Source of the DNA: Tachypleus tridentatus
Lineage: Eukaryota > Arthropoda > Merostomata > Xiphosura > Limulidae
Assembly (NCBI RefSeq): GCF_004210375.1
Contig: NC_134834.1
Location: 161,405,290 to 161,469,289, forward strand
Direction: 5' to 3'
DNA: 64,000 nucleotides
Both the position numbers and the translations under genes were made by a program. The notes below the pieces were generated by a model. It worked only from the letters and a program-made list of their open reading frames with translations. It ran no database searches and had not been told where the DNA came from. Below, piece by piece: positions 24,184 to 42,500 of the stretch. The first letter of the stretch is position 1. Each line of letters opens with the position of its first letter.

Positions 24184-27100
24184 ACTAGTTACATATTATA
24201 TACTACTACAGATGATAATAGTTACATGTTATATACTAGTACAGATGACATTAGTTACATATTATACACTACTGCAGATGATATTAGTTACATGTTACAT
24301 ACTAGTACAGATGATATTAGTTATATATTATATACTTCTACAGATGATATTAGTTACATATTATATACTACTACAGATGATATTAGTTACATATCATATA
24401 CTACTACAGATGATATTAGTTACATATTATATACTACTACAGATGATATTAGTTACATATTATATACTACTACAGATGATATTAGTTACATATTATATAC
24501 TACTACAGATGATATTAGTTACATATTATATACTACTACAGATGATATTAGTTACATATTAATACTTCTACAGATGATATCAGTTACATATTATATACTA
24601 CTACAGATGATATTAGTTACATATTATATACTACTACAGATGATATTAGTTACAAATTATATACTACTACAGATGATATTAGTTACATATTATATACTAC
24701 TACAGATGATATTAGTTACATTTGATATAATACTACAGATGATATCAGTTACATATTATATACCACTACAGATGATATTAGTTACATATTATATACTACT
24801 ACAGATGATATTAGTTACATATTATATACTACTACAGATGATATTGGTTACATATTATATACTACTACAGATGATATTAGTTACATGTTATATACTACTA
24901 CAGATGATATTAGTTACACATTATATATTACTGCAGATGATATTAGTTGCATGTTATATACTACTAGAGATGATATTAGTTACATATCATATACTGCTAG
25001 AGATGATATTAGTTACATATTATATACCACTACAGATGATATCAGTTACATGTGATAAACGAGTAAAGAAGACATTAGTTACATATTATATACTACTACA
25101 GATGATATTAGTTACATATTATATACTACTACAGATGATATTAGTTACATATTATATACTACTACAGATGATATTAGTTACATATTATATACTACTACAG
25201 ATGATATTAGTTACATGTTATATACTAATGCAGATGACATTAGTTACATTTTATATAATACTACAGATGATATTAGTTACATATTATATACCGCTGTAGA
25301 TGATATTAGTTACATATTATATACTACTACAGATGATATTAGTTACATATTATATACTACTACAGATGATATTAGTTACATATTATATACTACTACAGAT
25401 GATATTAGTTACATATTATATACTACTACAGATGATATTAGTTACATATTATATACTACTACAGATGATATTAGTTACATATTATATACTACTACTACAG
25501 ATGATATTAGTTACATATTATATACTACTACAGATGATATTAGTTACATATTATATACTACTACAGATGATATTAGTTACATATTATACACTACTACAGA
25601 TGATATTAGTTACATATTATATACTACTACAGATGATATTAGTTACATGTTATATACTACTACAGATGATATTAGTTACATATTATATACTACTACAGAT
25701 GATATTAGTTACATATTATATACTACTACAGATGATATTAGTTACATATTATATACTACTACAGATGATATTAGTTACATTTGATATAATACTACAGATG
25801 ATATTAGTTACATATTATATACTACTACAGATGATATTAGTTACATATTATATACTACTACAGATGATATTAGTTACATATTATATACTACTACAGATGA
25901 TATTAGTTACATATTATATACTACTACAGATGATATTAGTTACATATTATATACTACTACAGATGATATTAGTTACATATTATATACTACTACAGATGAT
26001 ATTAGTTACATATTATATACTACTACAGATGATATTAGTTACATATTATATACTACTACAGATGATATTAGTTACATATTATATACTACTACAGATGATA
26101 TTAGTTACATGTTATATACTACTACAGATGATATTAGTTACATATTATACTACTACAGATGATATTAGTTACATATTATATACTACTACAGATGATATTA
26201 GTTACATATTATATACTACTACAGATGATATTAGTTACATATTATATACTACTACAGATGATATTAGTTACATGTTATATACTAATGCAGATGACATTAG
26301 TTACATTTTATATAATACTACAGATGATATTAGTTACATATTATATACTACTACAGATGATATTAGTTACATATTATATACTACTACAGATGATATTAGT
26401 TACATATTATATACTACTACAGATGATATTAGTTACATATTATATACTACTACAGATGATATTAGTTACATATTATATACTACTACAGATGATATTAGTT
26501 ACATATTATATACTACTACAGATGATATTAGTTACATATTATATACTACTACAGATGATATTAGTTACATATTATATACTACTACAGATGATATTAGTTA
26601 CATATTATATACTACTACAGATGATATTAGTTACATATTATATACTACTACAGATGATATTAGTTACATATTATATACTACTACAGATGATATTAGTTAC
26701 ATATTATATACTACTACAGATGATATTAGTTACATGTTATATACTACTACAGATGATATTAGTTACATATTATATACTACAGATGATATTAGTTACATAT
26801 TATATACTACTACAGATGATATTAGTTACATATTATATACTACTACAGATGATATTAGTTACATATTATATACTACTACAGATGATATTAGTTACATATT
26901 ATATACTACTACAGATGATATTAGTTACATATTATATACTACTACAGATGATATTAGTTACATATTATATACTACAGATGATATTAGTTACATATTATAT
27001 ACTACTACAGATGATATTAGTTACATATTATATACTACTACAGATGATATTAGTTACATATTATATACTACTACAGATGATATTAGTTACATATTATATA

Positions 27101-27560
27101 CTACTACAGATGATATTAGTTACATATTATATACTACTACAGATGATATTAGTTACATATTATATACTACTACAGATGATATTAGTTACATATTATATAC
27201 TACTACAGATGATATTAGTTACATATTATATACTACTACAGATGATATTAGTTACATATTATATACTACTACAGATGATATTAGTTACATATTATATACT
27301 ACTACAGATGATATTAGTTATATTATACTACTACAGATGATATAGTACATATATACTACTAGATGATATTAGTTACATATTATATACTACTACAGATGAT
27401 ATTAGTTACATATTATATACTACTACAGATGATATTAGTTACATATTATATATTACGGCAGATGATATCAGTTACGTATTATATACTACAGATGATATTA
27501 CTTACATGTTACATACTAATGCAGATGATACAAGTTACATATTATATACTACTACGGATG
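24184..27560. repeat. Diverged left edge of the 33-bp array with ~1.06-kb block duplication
   Basis: Units here carry substitutions such as CATGTTATAT, AATGCAGATGACATTAG and TTTGATATAATACTACAG. The pair CATGTTATATACTAATGCAG / ATTTTATATAATAC occurs at 25214 and 26271, and TTTGATATAATACT at 24721 and 25780, spacings of 1057 and 1059, about 32 units. A third, altered copy of the AATGCAGATGA variant lies near 27520. Confidence 0.85.
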
Positions 27561-30500
27561 ATATTAGTTACATATTATATACTACTACAGATGATATTAG
27601 TTACATATTATATACTACTACAGATGATATTAGTTACATATTATATACTACTACAGATGATATTAGTTACATATTATACTACTACAGATGATATTAGTTA
27701 CATATTATATACTACTACAGATGATATTAGTTACATATTATATACTACTACAGATGATATTAGTTACATATTATATACTACTACAGATGATATTAGTTAC
27801 ATATTATATACTACTACAGATGATATTAGTTACATATTATATACTACTACAGATGATATTAGTTACATATTATATACTACTACAGATGATATTAGTTACA
27901 TATTATATACTACTACAGATGATATTAGTTACATATTATATACTACTACAGATGATATTAGTTACATATTATATACTACTACAGATGATATTAGTTATAT
28001 ATATATACTACTACATATTAGTTACATATTATATACTACTACAGATGATATTAGTTACATATTATATACTACTACAGATGATATTAGTTACATATTATAT
28101 ACTACTACAGATGATATTAGTTACATATTATATACTACTACAGATGATATTAGTTACATATTATATACTACTACAGATGATATTAGTTACATATTATATA
28201 CTACTACAGATGATATTAGTTACATATTATATACTACTACAGATGATATTAGTTACATATTATATACTACTACAGATGATATTAGTTACATATTATATAC
28301 TACTACAGATGATATTAGTTACATATTATATACTACTACAGATGATATTAGTTACATATTATATACTACTACAGATGATATTAGTTACATATTATATACT
28401 ACTACAGATGATATTAGTTACATATTATATACTACTACAGATGATATTAGTTACATATTATATACTACTACAGATGATATTAGTTACATATTATATACTA
28501 CTACAGATGATATTAGTTACATATTATATACTACTACAGATGATATTAGTTACATATTATATACTACTACAGATGATATTAGTTACATATTATATACTAC
28601 TACAGATGATATTAGTTACATATTATATACTACTACAGATGATATTAGTTACATATTATATACTACTACAGATGATATTAGTTACATATTATATACTACT
28701 ACAGATGATATTAGTTACATATTATATACTACTACAGATGATATTAGTTACATATTATATACTACTACAGATGATATTAGTTACATATTATATACTACTA
28801 CAGATGATATTAGTTACATATTATATACTACTACAGATGATATTAGTTACATATTATATACTACTACAGATGATATTAGTTACATATTATATACTACTAC
28901 AGATGATATTAGTTACATATTATATACTACTACAGATGATATTAGTTACATATTATATACTACTACAGATGATATTAGTTACATATTATATACTACTACA
29001 GATGATATTAGTTACATATTATATACTACTACAGATGATATTAGTTACATATTATATACTACTACAGATGATATTAGTTACATATTATATACTACTACAG
29101 ATGATATTAGTTACATATTATATACTACTACAGATGATATTAGTTACATATTATATACTACTACAGATGATATTAGTTACATATTATATACTACTACAGA
29201 TGATATTAGTTACATATTATATACTACTACAGATGATATTAGTTACATATTATATACTACTACAGATGATATTAGTTACATATTATATACTACTACAGAT
29301 GATATTAGTTACATATTATATACTACTACAGATGATATTAGTTACATATTATATACTACTACAGATGATATTAGTTACATATTATATACTACTACAGATG
29401 ATATTAGTTACATATTATATACTACTACAGATGATATTAGTTACATATTATATACTACTACAGATGATATTAGTTACATATTATATACTACTACAGATGA
29501 TATTAGTTACATATTATATACTACTACAGATGATATTAGTTACATATTATATACTACTACAGATGATATTAGTTACATATTATATACTACTACAGATGAT
29601 ATTAGTTACATATTATATACTACTACAGATGATATTAGTTACATATTATATACTACTACAGATGATATTAGTTACATATTATATACTACTACAGATGATA
29701 TTAGTTACATATTATATACTACTACAGATGATATTAGTTACATATTATATACTACTACAGATGATATTAGTTACATATTATATACTACTACAGATGATAT
29801 TAGTTACATATTATATATACTACAGATGATATTAGTTACATATTATATACTACTACAGATGATATTAGTTACATATTATATACTACTACAGATGATATTA
29901 GTTACATATTATATACTACTACAGATGATATTAGTTACATATTATATACTACTACAGATGATATTAGTTACATATTATATACTACTACAGATGATATTAG
30001 TTACATATTATATACTACTACAGATGATATTAGTTACATATTATATACTACTACAGATGATATTAGTTACATATTATATACTACTACAGATGATATTAGT
30101 TACATATTATATACTACTACAGATGATATTAGTTACATATTATATACTACTACAGATGATATTAGTTACATATTATATACTACTACAGATGATATTAGTT
30201 ACATATTATATACTACTACAGATGATATTAGTTACATATTATATACTACTACAGATGATATTAGTTACATATTATATACTACTACAGATGATATTAGTTA
30301 CATATTATATACTACTACAGATGATATTAGTTACATATTATATACTACTACAGATGATATTAGTTACATATTATATACTACTACAGATGATATTAGTTAC
30401 ATATTATATACTACTACAGATGATATTAGTTACATATTATATACTACTACAGATGATATTAGTTACATATTATATACTACTACAGATGATATTAGTTACA

Positions 30501-33500
30501 TATTATATACTACTACAGATGATATTAGTTACATATTATATACTACTACAGATGATATTAGTTACATATTATATACTACTACAGATGATATTAGTTACAT
30601 ATTATATACTACTACAGATGATATTAGTTACATATTATATACTACTACAGATGATATTAGTTACATATTATATACTACTACAGATGATATTAGTTACATA
30701 TTATATACTACTACAGATGATATTAGTTACATATTATATACTACTACAGATGATATTAGTTACATATTATACTACTATTATATACTACTACAGATGATAT
30801 TAGTTACATATTATATACTACTACAGATGATATTAGTTACATATTATATACTACTACAGATGATATTAGTTACATATTATATACTACTACAGATGATATT
30901 AGTTACATATTATATACTACTACAGATGATATTAGTTACATATTATATACTACTACAGATGATATTAGTTACATATTATATACTACTACAGATGATATTA
31001 GTTACATATTATATACTACTACAGATGATATTAGTTACATATTATATACTACTACAGATGATATTAGTTACATATTATATACTACTACAGATGATATTAG
31101 TTACATATTATATACTACTACAGATGATATTAGTTACATATTATATACTACTACAGATGATATTAGTTACATATTATATACTACTACAGATGATATTAGT
31201 TACATATTATATACTACTACAGATGATATTAGTTACATATTATATACTACTACAGATGATATTAGTTACATATTATATACTACTACAGATGATATTAGTT
31301 ACATATTATATACTACTACAGATGATATTAGTTACATATTATATACTACTACAGATGATATTAGTTACATATTATATACTACTACAGATGATATTAGTTA
31401 CATATTATATACACTACAGATGATATTAGTTACATATTATATACTACTACAGATGATATTAGTTACATATTATATACTACTACAGATGATATTAGTTACA
31501 TATTATATACTACTACAGATGATATTAGTTACATATTATATACTACTACAGATGATATTAGTTACATATTATATACTACTACAGATGATATTAGTTACAT
31601 ATTATATACTACTACAGATGATATTAGTTACATATTATATACTACTACAGATGATATTAGTTACATATTATATACTACTACAGATGATATTAGTTACATA
31701 TTATATACTACTACAGATGATATTAGTTACATATTATATACTACTACAGATGATATTAGTTACATATTATATACTACTACAGATGATATTAGTTACATAT
31801 TATATACTACTACAGATGATATTAGTTACATATTATATACTACTACAGATGATATTAGTTACATATTATATACTACTACAGATGATATTAGTTACATATT
31901 ATATACTACTACAGATGATATTAGTTACATATTATATACTACTACAGATGATATTAGTTACATATTATATACTACTACAGATGATATTAGTTACATATTA
32001 TATACTACTACAGATGATATTAGTTACATATTATATACTACTACAGATGATATTAGTTACATATTATATACTACTACAGATGATATTAGTTACATATTAT
32101 ATACTACTACAGATGATATTAGTTACATATTATATACTACTACAGATGATATTAGTTACATATTATATACTACTACAGATGATATTAGTTACATATTATA
32201 TACTACTACAGATGATATTAGTTACATATTATATACTACTACAGATGATATTAGTTACATATTATATACTACTACAGATGATATTAGTTACATATTATAT
32301 ACTACTACAGATGATATTAGTTACATATTATATACTACTACAGATGATATTAGTTACATATTATATACTACTACAGATGATATTAGTTACATATTATATA
32401 CTACTACAGATGATATTAGTTACATATTATATACTACTACAGATGATATTAGTTACATATTATATACTACTACAGATGATATTAGTTACATATTATATAC
32501 TACTACAGATGATATTAGTTACATATTATATACTACTACAGATGATATTAGTTACATATTATATACTACTACAGATGATATTAGTTACATATTATATACT
32601 ACTACAGATGATATTAGTTACATATTATATACTACTACAGATGATATTAGTTACATATTATATACTACTACAGATGATATTAGTTACATATTATATACTA
32701 CTACAGATGATATTAGTTACATATTATATACTACTACAGATGATATTAGTTACATATTATATACTACTACAGATGATATTAGTTACATATTATATACTAC
32801 TACAGATGATATTAGTTACATATTATATACTACTACAGATGATATTAGTTACATATTATATACTACTACAGATGATATTAGTTACATATTATATACTACT
32901 ACAGATGATATTAGTTACATATTATATACTACTACAGATGATATTAGTTACATATTATATACTACTACAGATGATATTAGTTACATATTATATACTACTA
33001 CAGATGATATTAGTTACATATTATATACTACTACAGATGATATTAGTTACATATTATATACTACTACAGATGATATTAGTTACATATTATATACTACTAC
33101 AGATGATATTAGTTACATATTATATACTACTACAGATGATATTAGTTACATATTATATACTACTACAGATGATATTAGTTACATATTATATACTACTACA
33201 GATGATATTAGTTACATATTATATACTACTACAGATGATATTAGTTACATATTATATACTACTACAGATGATATTAGTTACATATTATATACTACTACAG
33301 ATGATATTAGTTACATATTATATACTACTACAGATGATATTAGTTACATATTATATACTACTACAGATGATATTAGTTACATATTATATACTACTACAGA
33401 TGATATTAGTTACATATTATATACTACTACAGATGATATTAGTTACATATTATATACTACTACAGATGATATTAGTTACATATTATATACTACTACAGAT

Positions 33501-36500
33501 GATATTAGTTACATATTATATACTACTACAGATGATATTAGTTACATATTATATACTACTACAGATGATATTAGTTACATATTATATACTACTACAGATG
33601 ATATTAGTTACATATTATATACTACTACAGATGATATTAGTTACATATTATATACTACTACAGATGATATTAGTTACATATTATATACTACTACAGATGA
33701 TATTAGTTACATATTATATACTACTACAGATGATATTAGTTACATATTATATACTACTACAGATGATATTAGTTACATATTATATACTACTACAGATGAT
33801 ATTAGTTACATATTATATACTACTACAGATGATATTAGTTACATTTACATACTACTACAGATGATATTACATATTATATACTACAGATGATATTAGTTAC
33901 ATATTATATACTACTACAGATGATATTAGTTACATATTATATACTACTACAGATGATATTAGTTACATATTATATACTACTACAGATGATATTAGTTACA
34001 TATTATATACTACTACAGATGATATTAGTTACATATTATATACTACTACAGATGATATTAGTTACATATTATATACTACTACAGATGATATTAGTTACAT
34101 ATTATATACTACTACAGATGATATTAGTTACATATTATATACTACTACAGATGATATTAGTTACATATTATATACTACTACAGATGATATTAGTTACATA
34201 TTATATACTACTACAGATGATATTAGTTACATATTATATACTACTACAGATGATATTAGTTACATATTATATACTACTACAGATGATATTAGTTACATAT
34301 TATATACTACTACAGATGATATTAGTTACATATTATATACTACTACAGATGATATTAGTTACATATTATATACTACTACAGATGATATTAGTTACATATT
34401 ATATACTACTACAGATGATATTAGTTACATATTATATACTACTACAGATGATATTAGTTACATATTATATACTACTACAGATGATATTAGTTACATATTA
34501 TATACTACTACAGATGATATTAGTTACATATTATATACTACTACAGATGATATTAGTTACATATTATATACTACTACAGATGATATTAGTTACATATTAT
34601 ATACTACTACAGATGATATTAGTTACATATTATATACTACTACAGATGATATTAGTTACATATTATATACTACTACAGATGATATTAGTTACATATTATA
34701 TACTACTACAGATGATATTAGTTACATATTATATACTACTACAGATGATATTAGTTACATATTATATACTACTACAGATGATATTAGTTACATATTATAT
34801 ACTACTACAGATGATATTAGTTACATATTATATACTACTACAGATGATATTAGTTACATATTATATACTACTACAGATGATATTAGTTACATATTATATA
34901 CTACTACAGATGATATTAGTTACATATTATATACTACTACAGATGATATTAGTTACATATTATATACTACTACAGATGATATTAGTTACATATTATATAC
35001 TACTACAGATGATATTAGTTACATATTATATACTACTACAGATGATATTAGTTACATATTATATACTACTACAGATGATATTAGTTACATATTATATACT
35101 ACTACAGATGATATTAGTTACATATTATATACTACTACAGATGATATTAGTTACATATTATATACTACTACAGATGATATTAGTTACATATTATATACTA
35201 CTACAGATGATATTAGTTACATATTATATACTACTACAGATGATATTAGTTACATATTATATACTACTACAGATGATATTAGTTACATATTATATACTAC
35301 TACAGATGATATTAGTTACATATTATATACTACTACAGATGATATTAGTTACATATTATATACTACTACAGATGATATTAGTTACATATTATATACTACT
35401 ACAGATGATATTAGTTACATATTATATACTACTACAGATGATATTAGTTACATATTATATACTACTACAGATGATATTAGTTACATATTATATACTACTA
35501 CAGATGATATTAGTTACATATTATATACTACTACAGATGATATTAGTTACATATTATATACTACTACAGATGATATTAGTTACATATTATATACTACTAC
35601 AGATGATATTAGTTACATATTATATACTACTACAGATGATATTAGTTACATATTATATACTACTACAGATGATATTAGTTACATATTATATACTACTACA
35701 GATGATATTAGTTACATATTATATACTACTACAGATGATATTAGTTACATATTATATACTACTACAGATGATATTAGTTACATATTATATACTACTACAG
35801 ATGATATTAGTTACATATTATATACTACTACAGATGATATTAGTTACATATTATATACTACTACAGATGATATTAGTTACATATTATATACTACTACAGA
35901 TGATATTAGTTACATATTATATACTACTACAGATGATATTAGTTACATATTATATACTACTACAGATGATATTAGTTACATATTATATACTACTACAGAT
36001 GATATTAGTTACATATTATATACTACTACAGATGATATTAGTTACATATTATATACTACTACAGATGATATTAGTTACATATTATATACTACTACAGATG
36101 ATATTAGTTACATATTATATACTACTACAGATGATATTAGTTACATATTATATACTACTACAGATGATATTAGTTACATGTTATATACTACTACAGATGA
36201 TATTAGTTACATATTATATACTACTACAGATGATATTAGTTACATATTATATACTACTACAGATGATATTAGTTACATATTATATACTACTACAGATGAT
36301 ATTAGTTACATATTATATACTACTACAGATGATATTAGTTACATATTATATACTACTACAGATGATATTAGTTACATATTATATACTACTACAGATGATA
36401 TTAGTTACATATTATATACTACTACAGATGATATTAGTTACATATTATATACTACTACAGATGATATTAGTTACATATTATATACTACTACAGATGATAT

Positions 36501-39500
36501 TAGTTACATATTATATACTACTACAGATGATATTAGTTACATATTATATACTACTACAGATGATATTAGTTACATATTATATACTACTACAGATGATATT
36601 AGTTACATATTATATACTACTACAGATGATATTAGTTACATATTATATACTACTACAGATGATATTAGTTACATATTATATACTACTACAGATGATATTA
36701 GTTACATATTATATACTACTACAGATGATATTAGTTACATATTATATACTACTACAGATGATATTAGTTACATATTATATACTACTACAGATGATATTAG
36801 TTACATATTATATACTACTACAGATGATATTAGTTACATATTATATACTACTACAGATGATATTAGTTACATATTATATACTACTACAGATGATATTAGT
36901 TACATATTATATACTACTACAGATGATATTAGTTACATATTATATACTACTACAGATGATATTAGTTACATATTATATACTACTACAGATGATATTAGTT
37001 ACATATTATATACTACTACAGATGATATTAGTTACATATTATATACTACTACAGATGATATTAGTTACATATTATATACTACTACAGATGATATTAGTTA
37101 CATATTATATACTACTACAGATGATATTAGTTACATATTATATACTACTACAGATGATATTAGTTACATATTATATACTACTACAGATGATATTAGTTAC
37201 ATATTATATACTACTACAGATGATATTAGTTACATATTATATACTACTACAGATGATATTAGTTACATATTATATACTACTACAGATGATATTAGTTACA
37301 TATTATATACTACTACAGATGATATTAGTTACATATTATATACTACTACAGATGATATTAGTTACATATTATATACTACTACAGATGATATTAGTTACAT
37401 ATTATATACTACTACAGATGATATTAGTTACATATTATATACTACTACAGATGATATTAGTTACATATTATATACTACTACAGATGATATTAGTTACATA
37501 TTATATACTACTACAGATGATATTAGTTACATATTATATACTACTACAGATGATATTAGTTACATATTATATACTACTACAGATGATATTAGTTACATAT
37601 TATATACTACTACAGATGATATTAGTTACATATTATATACTACTACAGATGATATTAGTTACATATTATATACTACTACAGATGATATTAGTTACATATT
37701 ATATACTACTACAGATGATATTAGTTACATATTATATACTACTACAGATGATATTAGTTACATATTATATACTACTACAGATGATATTAGTTACATATTA
37801 TATACTACTACAGATGATATTAGTTACATATTATATACTACTACAGATGATATTAGTTACATATTATATACTACTACAGATGATATTAGTTACATATTAT
37901 ATACTACTACAGATGATATTAGTTACATATTATATACTACTACAGATGATATTAGTTACATATTATATACTACTACAGATGATATTAGTTACATATTATA
38001 TACTACTACAGATGATATTAGTTACATATTATATACTACTACAGATGATATTAGTTACATATTATATACTACTACAGATGATATTAGTTACATATTATAT
38101 ACTACTACAGATGATATTAGTTACATATTATATACTACTACAGATGATATTAGTTACATATTATATACTACTACAGATGATATTAGTTACATATTATATA
38201 CTACTACAGATGATATTAGTTACATATTATATACTACTACAGATGATATTAGTTACATATTATATACTACTACAGATGATATTAGTTACATATTATATAC
38301 TACTACAGATGATATTAGTTACATATTATATACTACTACAGATGATATTAGTTACATATTATATACTACTACAGATGATATTAGTTACATATTATATACT
38401 ACTACAGATGATATTAGTTACATATTATATACTACTACAGATGATATTAGTTACATATTATATACTACTACAGATGATATTAGTTACATATTATATACTA
38501 CTACAGATGATATTAGTTACATATTATATACTACTACAGATGATATTAGTTACATATTATATACTACTACAGATGATATTAGTTACATTTATATACTACT
38601 ACAGATGATATTAGTTACATATTATATACTACTACAGATGATATTAGTTACATATTATATACTACTACAGATGATATAGTTACATATTATATACAGATGA
38701 TATTAGTTACATATTATATACTACTACAGATGATATTAGTTACATATTATATACTACTACAGATGATATTAGTTACATGATATATACATACTACTACAGA
38801 TGATATTAGTTACATATTATATACTACTACAGATGATATTAGTTACATATTATATACTACTACAGATGATATTAGTTACATATTATATACTACTACAGAT
38901 GATATTAGTTACATATTATATACTACTACAGATGATATTAGTTACATATTATATACTACTACAGATGATATTAGTTACATATATATACTACTACAGATGA
39001 TATTAGTTACATATTATATACTACTACAGATGATATTAGTTACATATTATATACTACTACAGATGATATTAGTTACATATTATATACTACTACAGATGAT
39101 ATTAGTTACATATTATATACTACTACAGATGATATTAGTTACATATTATATACTACTACAGATGATATTAGTTACATATTATATACTACTACAGATGATA
39201 TTAGTTACATATTATATACTACTACAGATGATATTAGTTACATATTATATACTACTACAGATGATATTAGTTACATATTATATACTACTACAGATGATAT
39301 TAGTTACATATTATATACTACTACAGATGATATTAGTTACATATTATATACTACTACAGATGATATTAGTTACATATTATATACTACTACAGATGATATT
39401 AGTTACATATTATATACTACTACAGATGATATTAGTTACATATTATATACTTACTACATACTACTACAGATGATATTAGTTACATATTATATACTACTAC

Positions 39501-42500
39501 AGATGATATTAGTTACATATTATATACTACTACAGATGATATTAGTTACATATTATATACTACTACAGATGATATTAGTTACATATTATATACTACTACA
39601 GATGATATTAGTTACATATTATATACTACTACAGATGATATTATACTACTACAGATTACATATTATATACTACTACAGATGATATTAGTTACATATTATA
39701 TACTACTACAGATGATATTAGTTACATATTATATACTACTACAGATGATATTAGTTACATATTATATACTACTACAGATGATATTAGTTACATATTATAT
39801 ACTACTACAGATGATATTAGTTACATATTATATACTACTACAGATGATATTAGTTACATATTATATACTACTACAGATGATATTAGTTACATATTATATA
39901 CTACTACAGATGATATTAGTTACATATTATATACTACTACAGATGATATTAGTTACATATTATATACTACTACAGATGATATTAGTTACATATTATATAC
40001 TACTACAGATGATATTAGTTACATATTATATACTACTACAGATGATATTAGTTACATATTATATACTACTACAGATGATATTAGTTACATATTATATACT
40101 ACTACAGATGATATTAGTTACATATTATATACTACTACAGATGATATTAGTTACATATTATATACTACTACAGATGATATTAGTTACATATTATATACTA
40201 CTACAGATGATATTAGTTACATATTATATACTACTACAGATGATATTAGTTACATATTATATACTACTACAGATGATATTAGTTACATATTATATACTAC
40301 TACAGATGATATTAGTTACATATTATATACTACTACAGATGATATTAGTTACATATTATATACTACTACAGATGATATTAGTTACATATTATATACTACT
40401 ACAGATGATATTAGTTACATATTATATACTACTACAGATGATATTAGTTACATATTATATACTACTACAGATGATATTAGTTACATATTATATACTACTA
40501 CAGATGATATTAGTTACATATTATATACTACTACAGATGATATTAGTTACATATTATATACTACTACAGATGATATTAGTTACATATTATATACTACTAC
40601 AGATGATATTAGTTACATATTATATATTAGTACTACTACAGATGATATTAGTTACATATTATATACTACTACAGATGATATTAGTTACATATTATATACT
40701 ACTACAGATGATATTAGTTACATATTATATACTACTACAGATGATATTAGTTACATATTATATACTACTACAGATGATATTAGTTACATATTATATACTA
40801 CTACAGATGATATTAGTTACATATTATATACACTACAGATGATATTAGTTACATATTATATACTACTACAGATGATATTAGTTACATATTATATACTACT
40901 ACAGATGATATTATTAGTTACATATTATATACTACTACAGATGATATTAGTTACATATTATATACTACTACAGATGATATTAGTTACATATTATATACTA
41001 CTACAGATGATATTAGTTACATATTATATACTACTACAGATGATATTAGTTACATGTTATATACTACTACAGATGATATTAGTTACATATTATATACTAC
41101 TATATTAGTTACAGATGATATTAGTTACATATTATATACTACTACAGATGATATTAGTTACATATTATATACTACTACAGATGATATTAGTTACATATTA
41201 TATACTACTACAGATGATATTAGTTACATATTATATACTACTACAGATGATATTAGTTACATATTATATACTACTACAGATGATATTAGTTACATATTAT
41301 ATACTACTACAGATGATATTAGTTACATATTATATACTACTACAGATGATATTAGTTACATATTATATACTACTACAGATGATATTAGTTACATATTATA
41401 TACTACTACAGATGATATTAGTTACATATTATATACTACTACAGATGATATTAGTTACATATTATATACTACTACAGATGATATTAGTTACATATTATAT
41501 ACTACTACAGATGATATTAGTTACATATTATATACTACTACAGATGATATTAGTTACATATTATATACTACTACAGATGATATTAGTTACATATTATATA
41601 CTACTACAGATGATATTAGTTACATATTATATACTACTACAGATGATATTAGTTACATATTATATACTACTACAGATGATATTAGTTACATATTATATAC
41701 TACTACAGATGATATTAGTTACATATTATATACTACTACAGATGATATTAGTTACATATTATATACTACTACAGATGATATTAGTTACATATTATATACT
41801 ACTACAGATGATATTAGTTACATATTATATACTACTACAGATGATATTAGTTACATATACTATATACTACTACAGATGATATTAGTTACATATTATATAC
41901 TACTACAGATGATATTAGTTACATATTATATACTACTACAGATGATATTAGTTACATATTATATACTACTACAGATGATATTAGTTACATATTATATACT
42001 ACTACAGATGATATTAGTTACATATTATATACTACTACAGATGATATTAGTTACATATTATATACTACTACAGATGATATTAGTTACATATTATATACTA
42101 CTACAGATGATATTAGTTACATATTATATACTACTACAGATGATATTAGTTACATATTATATACTACTACAGATGATATTAGTTACATATTATATACTAC
42201 TACAGATGATATTAGTTACATATTATATACTACTACAGATGATATTAGTTACATATTATATACTACTACAGATGATATTAGTTACATATTATATACTACT
42301 ACAGATGATATTAGTTACATATTATATACTACTACAGATGATATTAGTTACATATTATATACTACTACAGATGATATTAGTTACATATTATATACTACTA
42401 CAGATGATATTAGTTACATATTATATACTACTACAGATGATATTAGTTACATATTATATACTACTACAGATGATATTAGTTACATATTATATACTACTAC

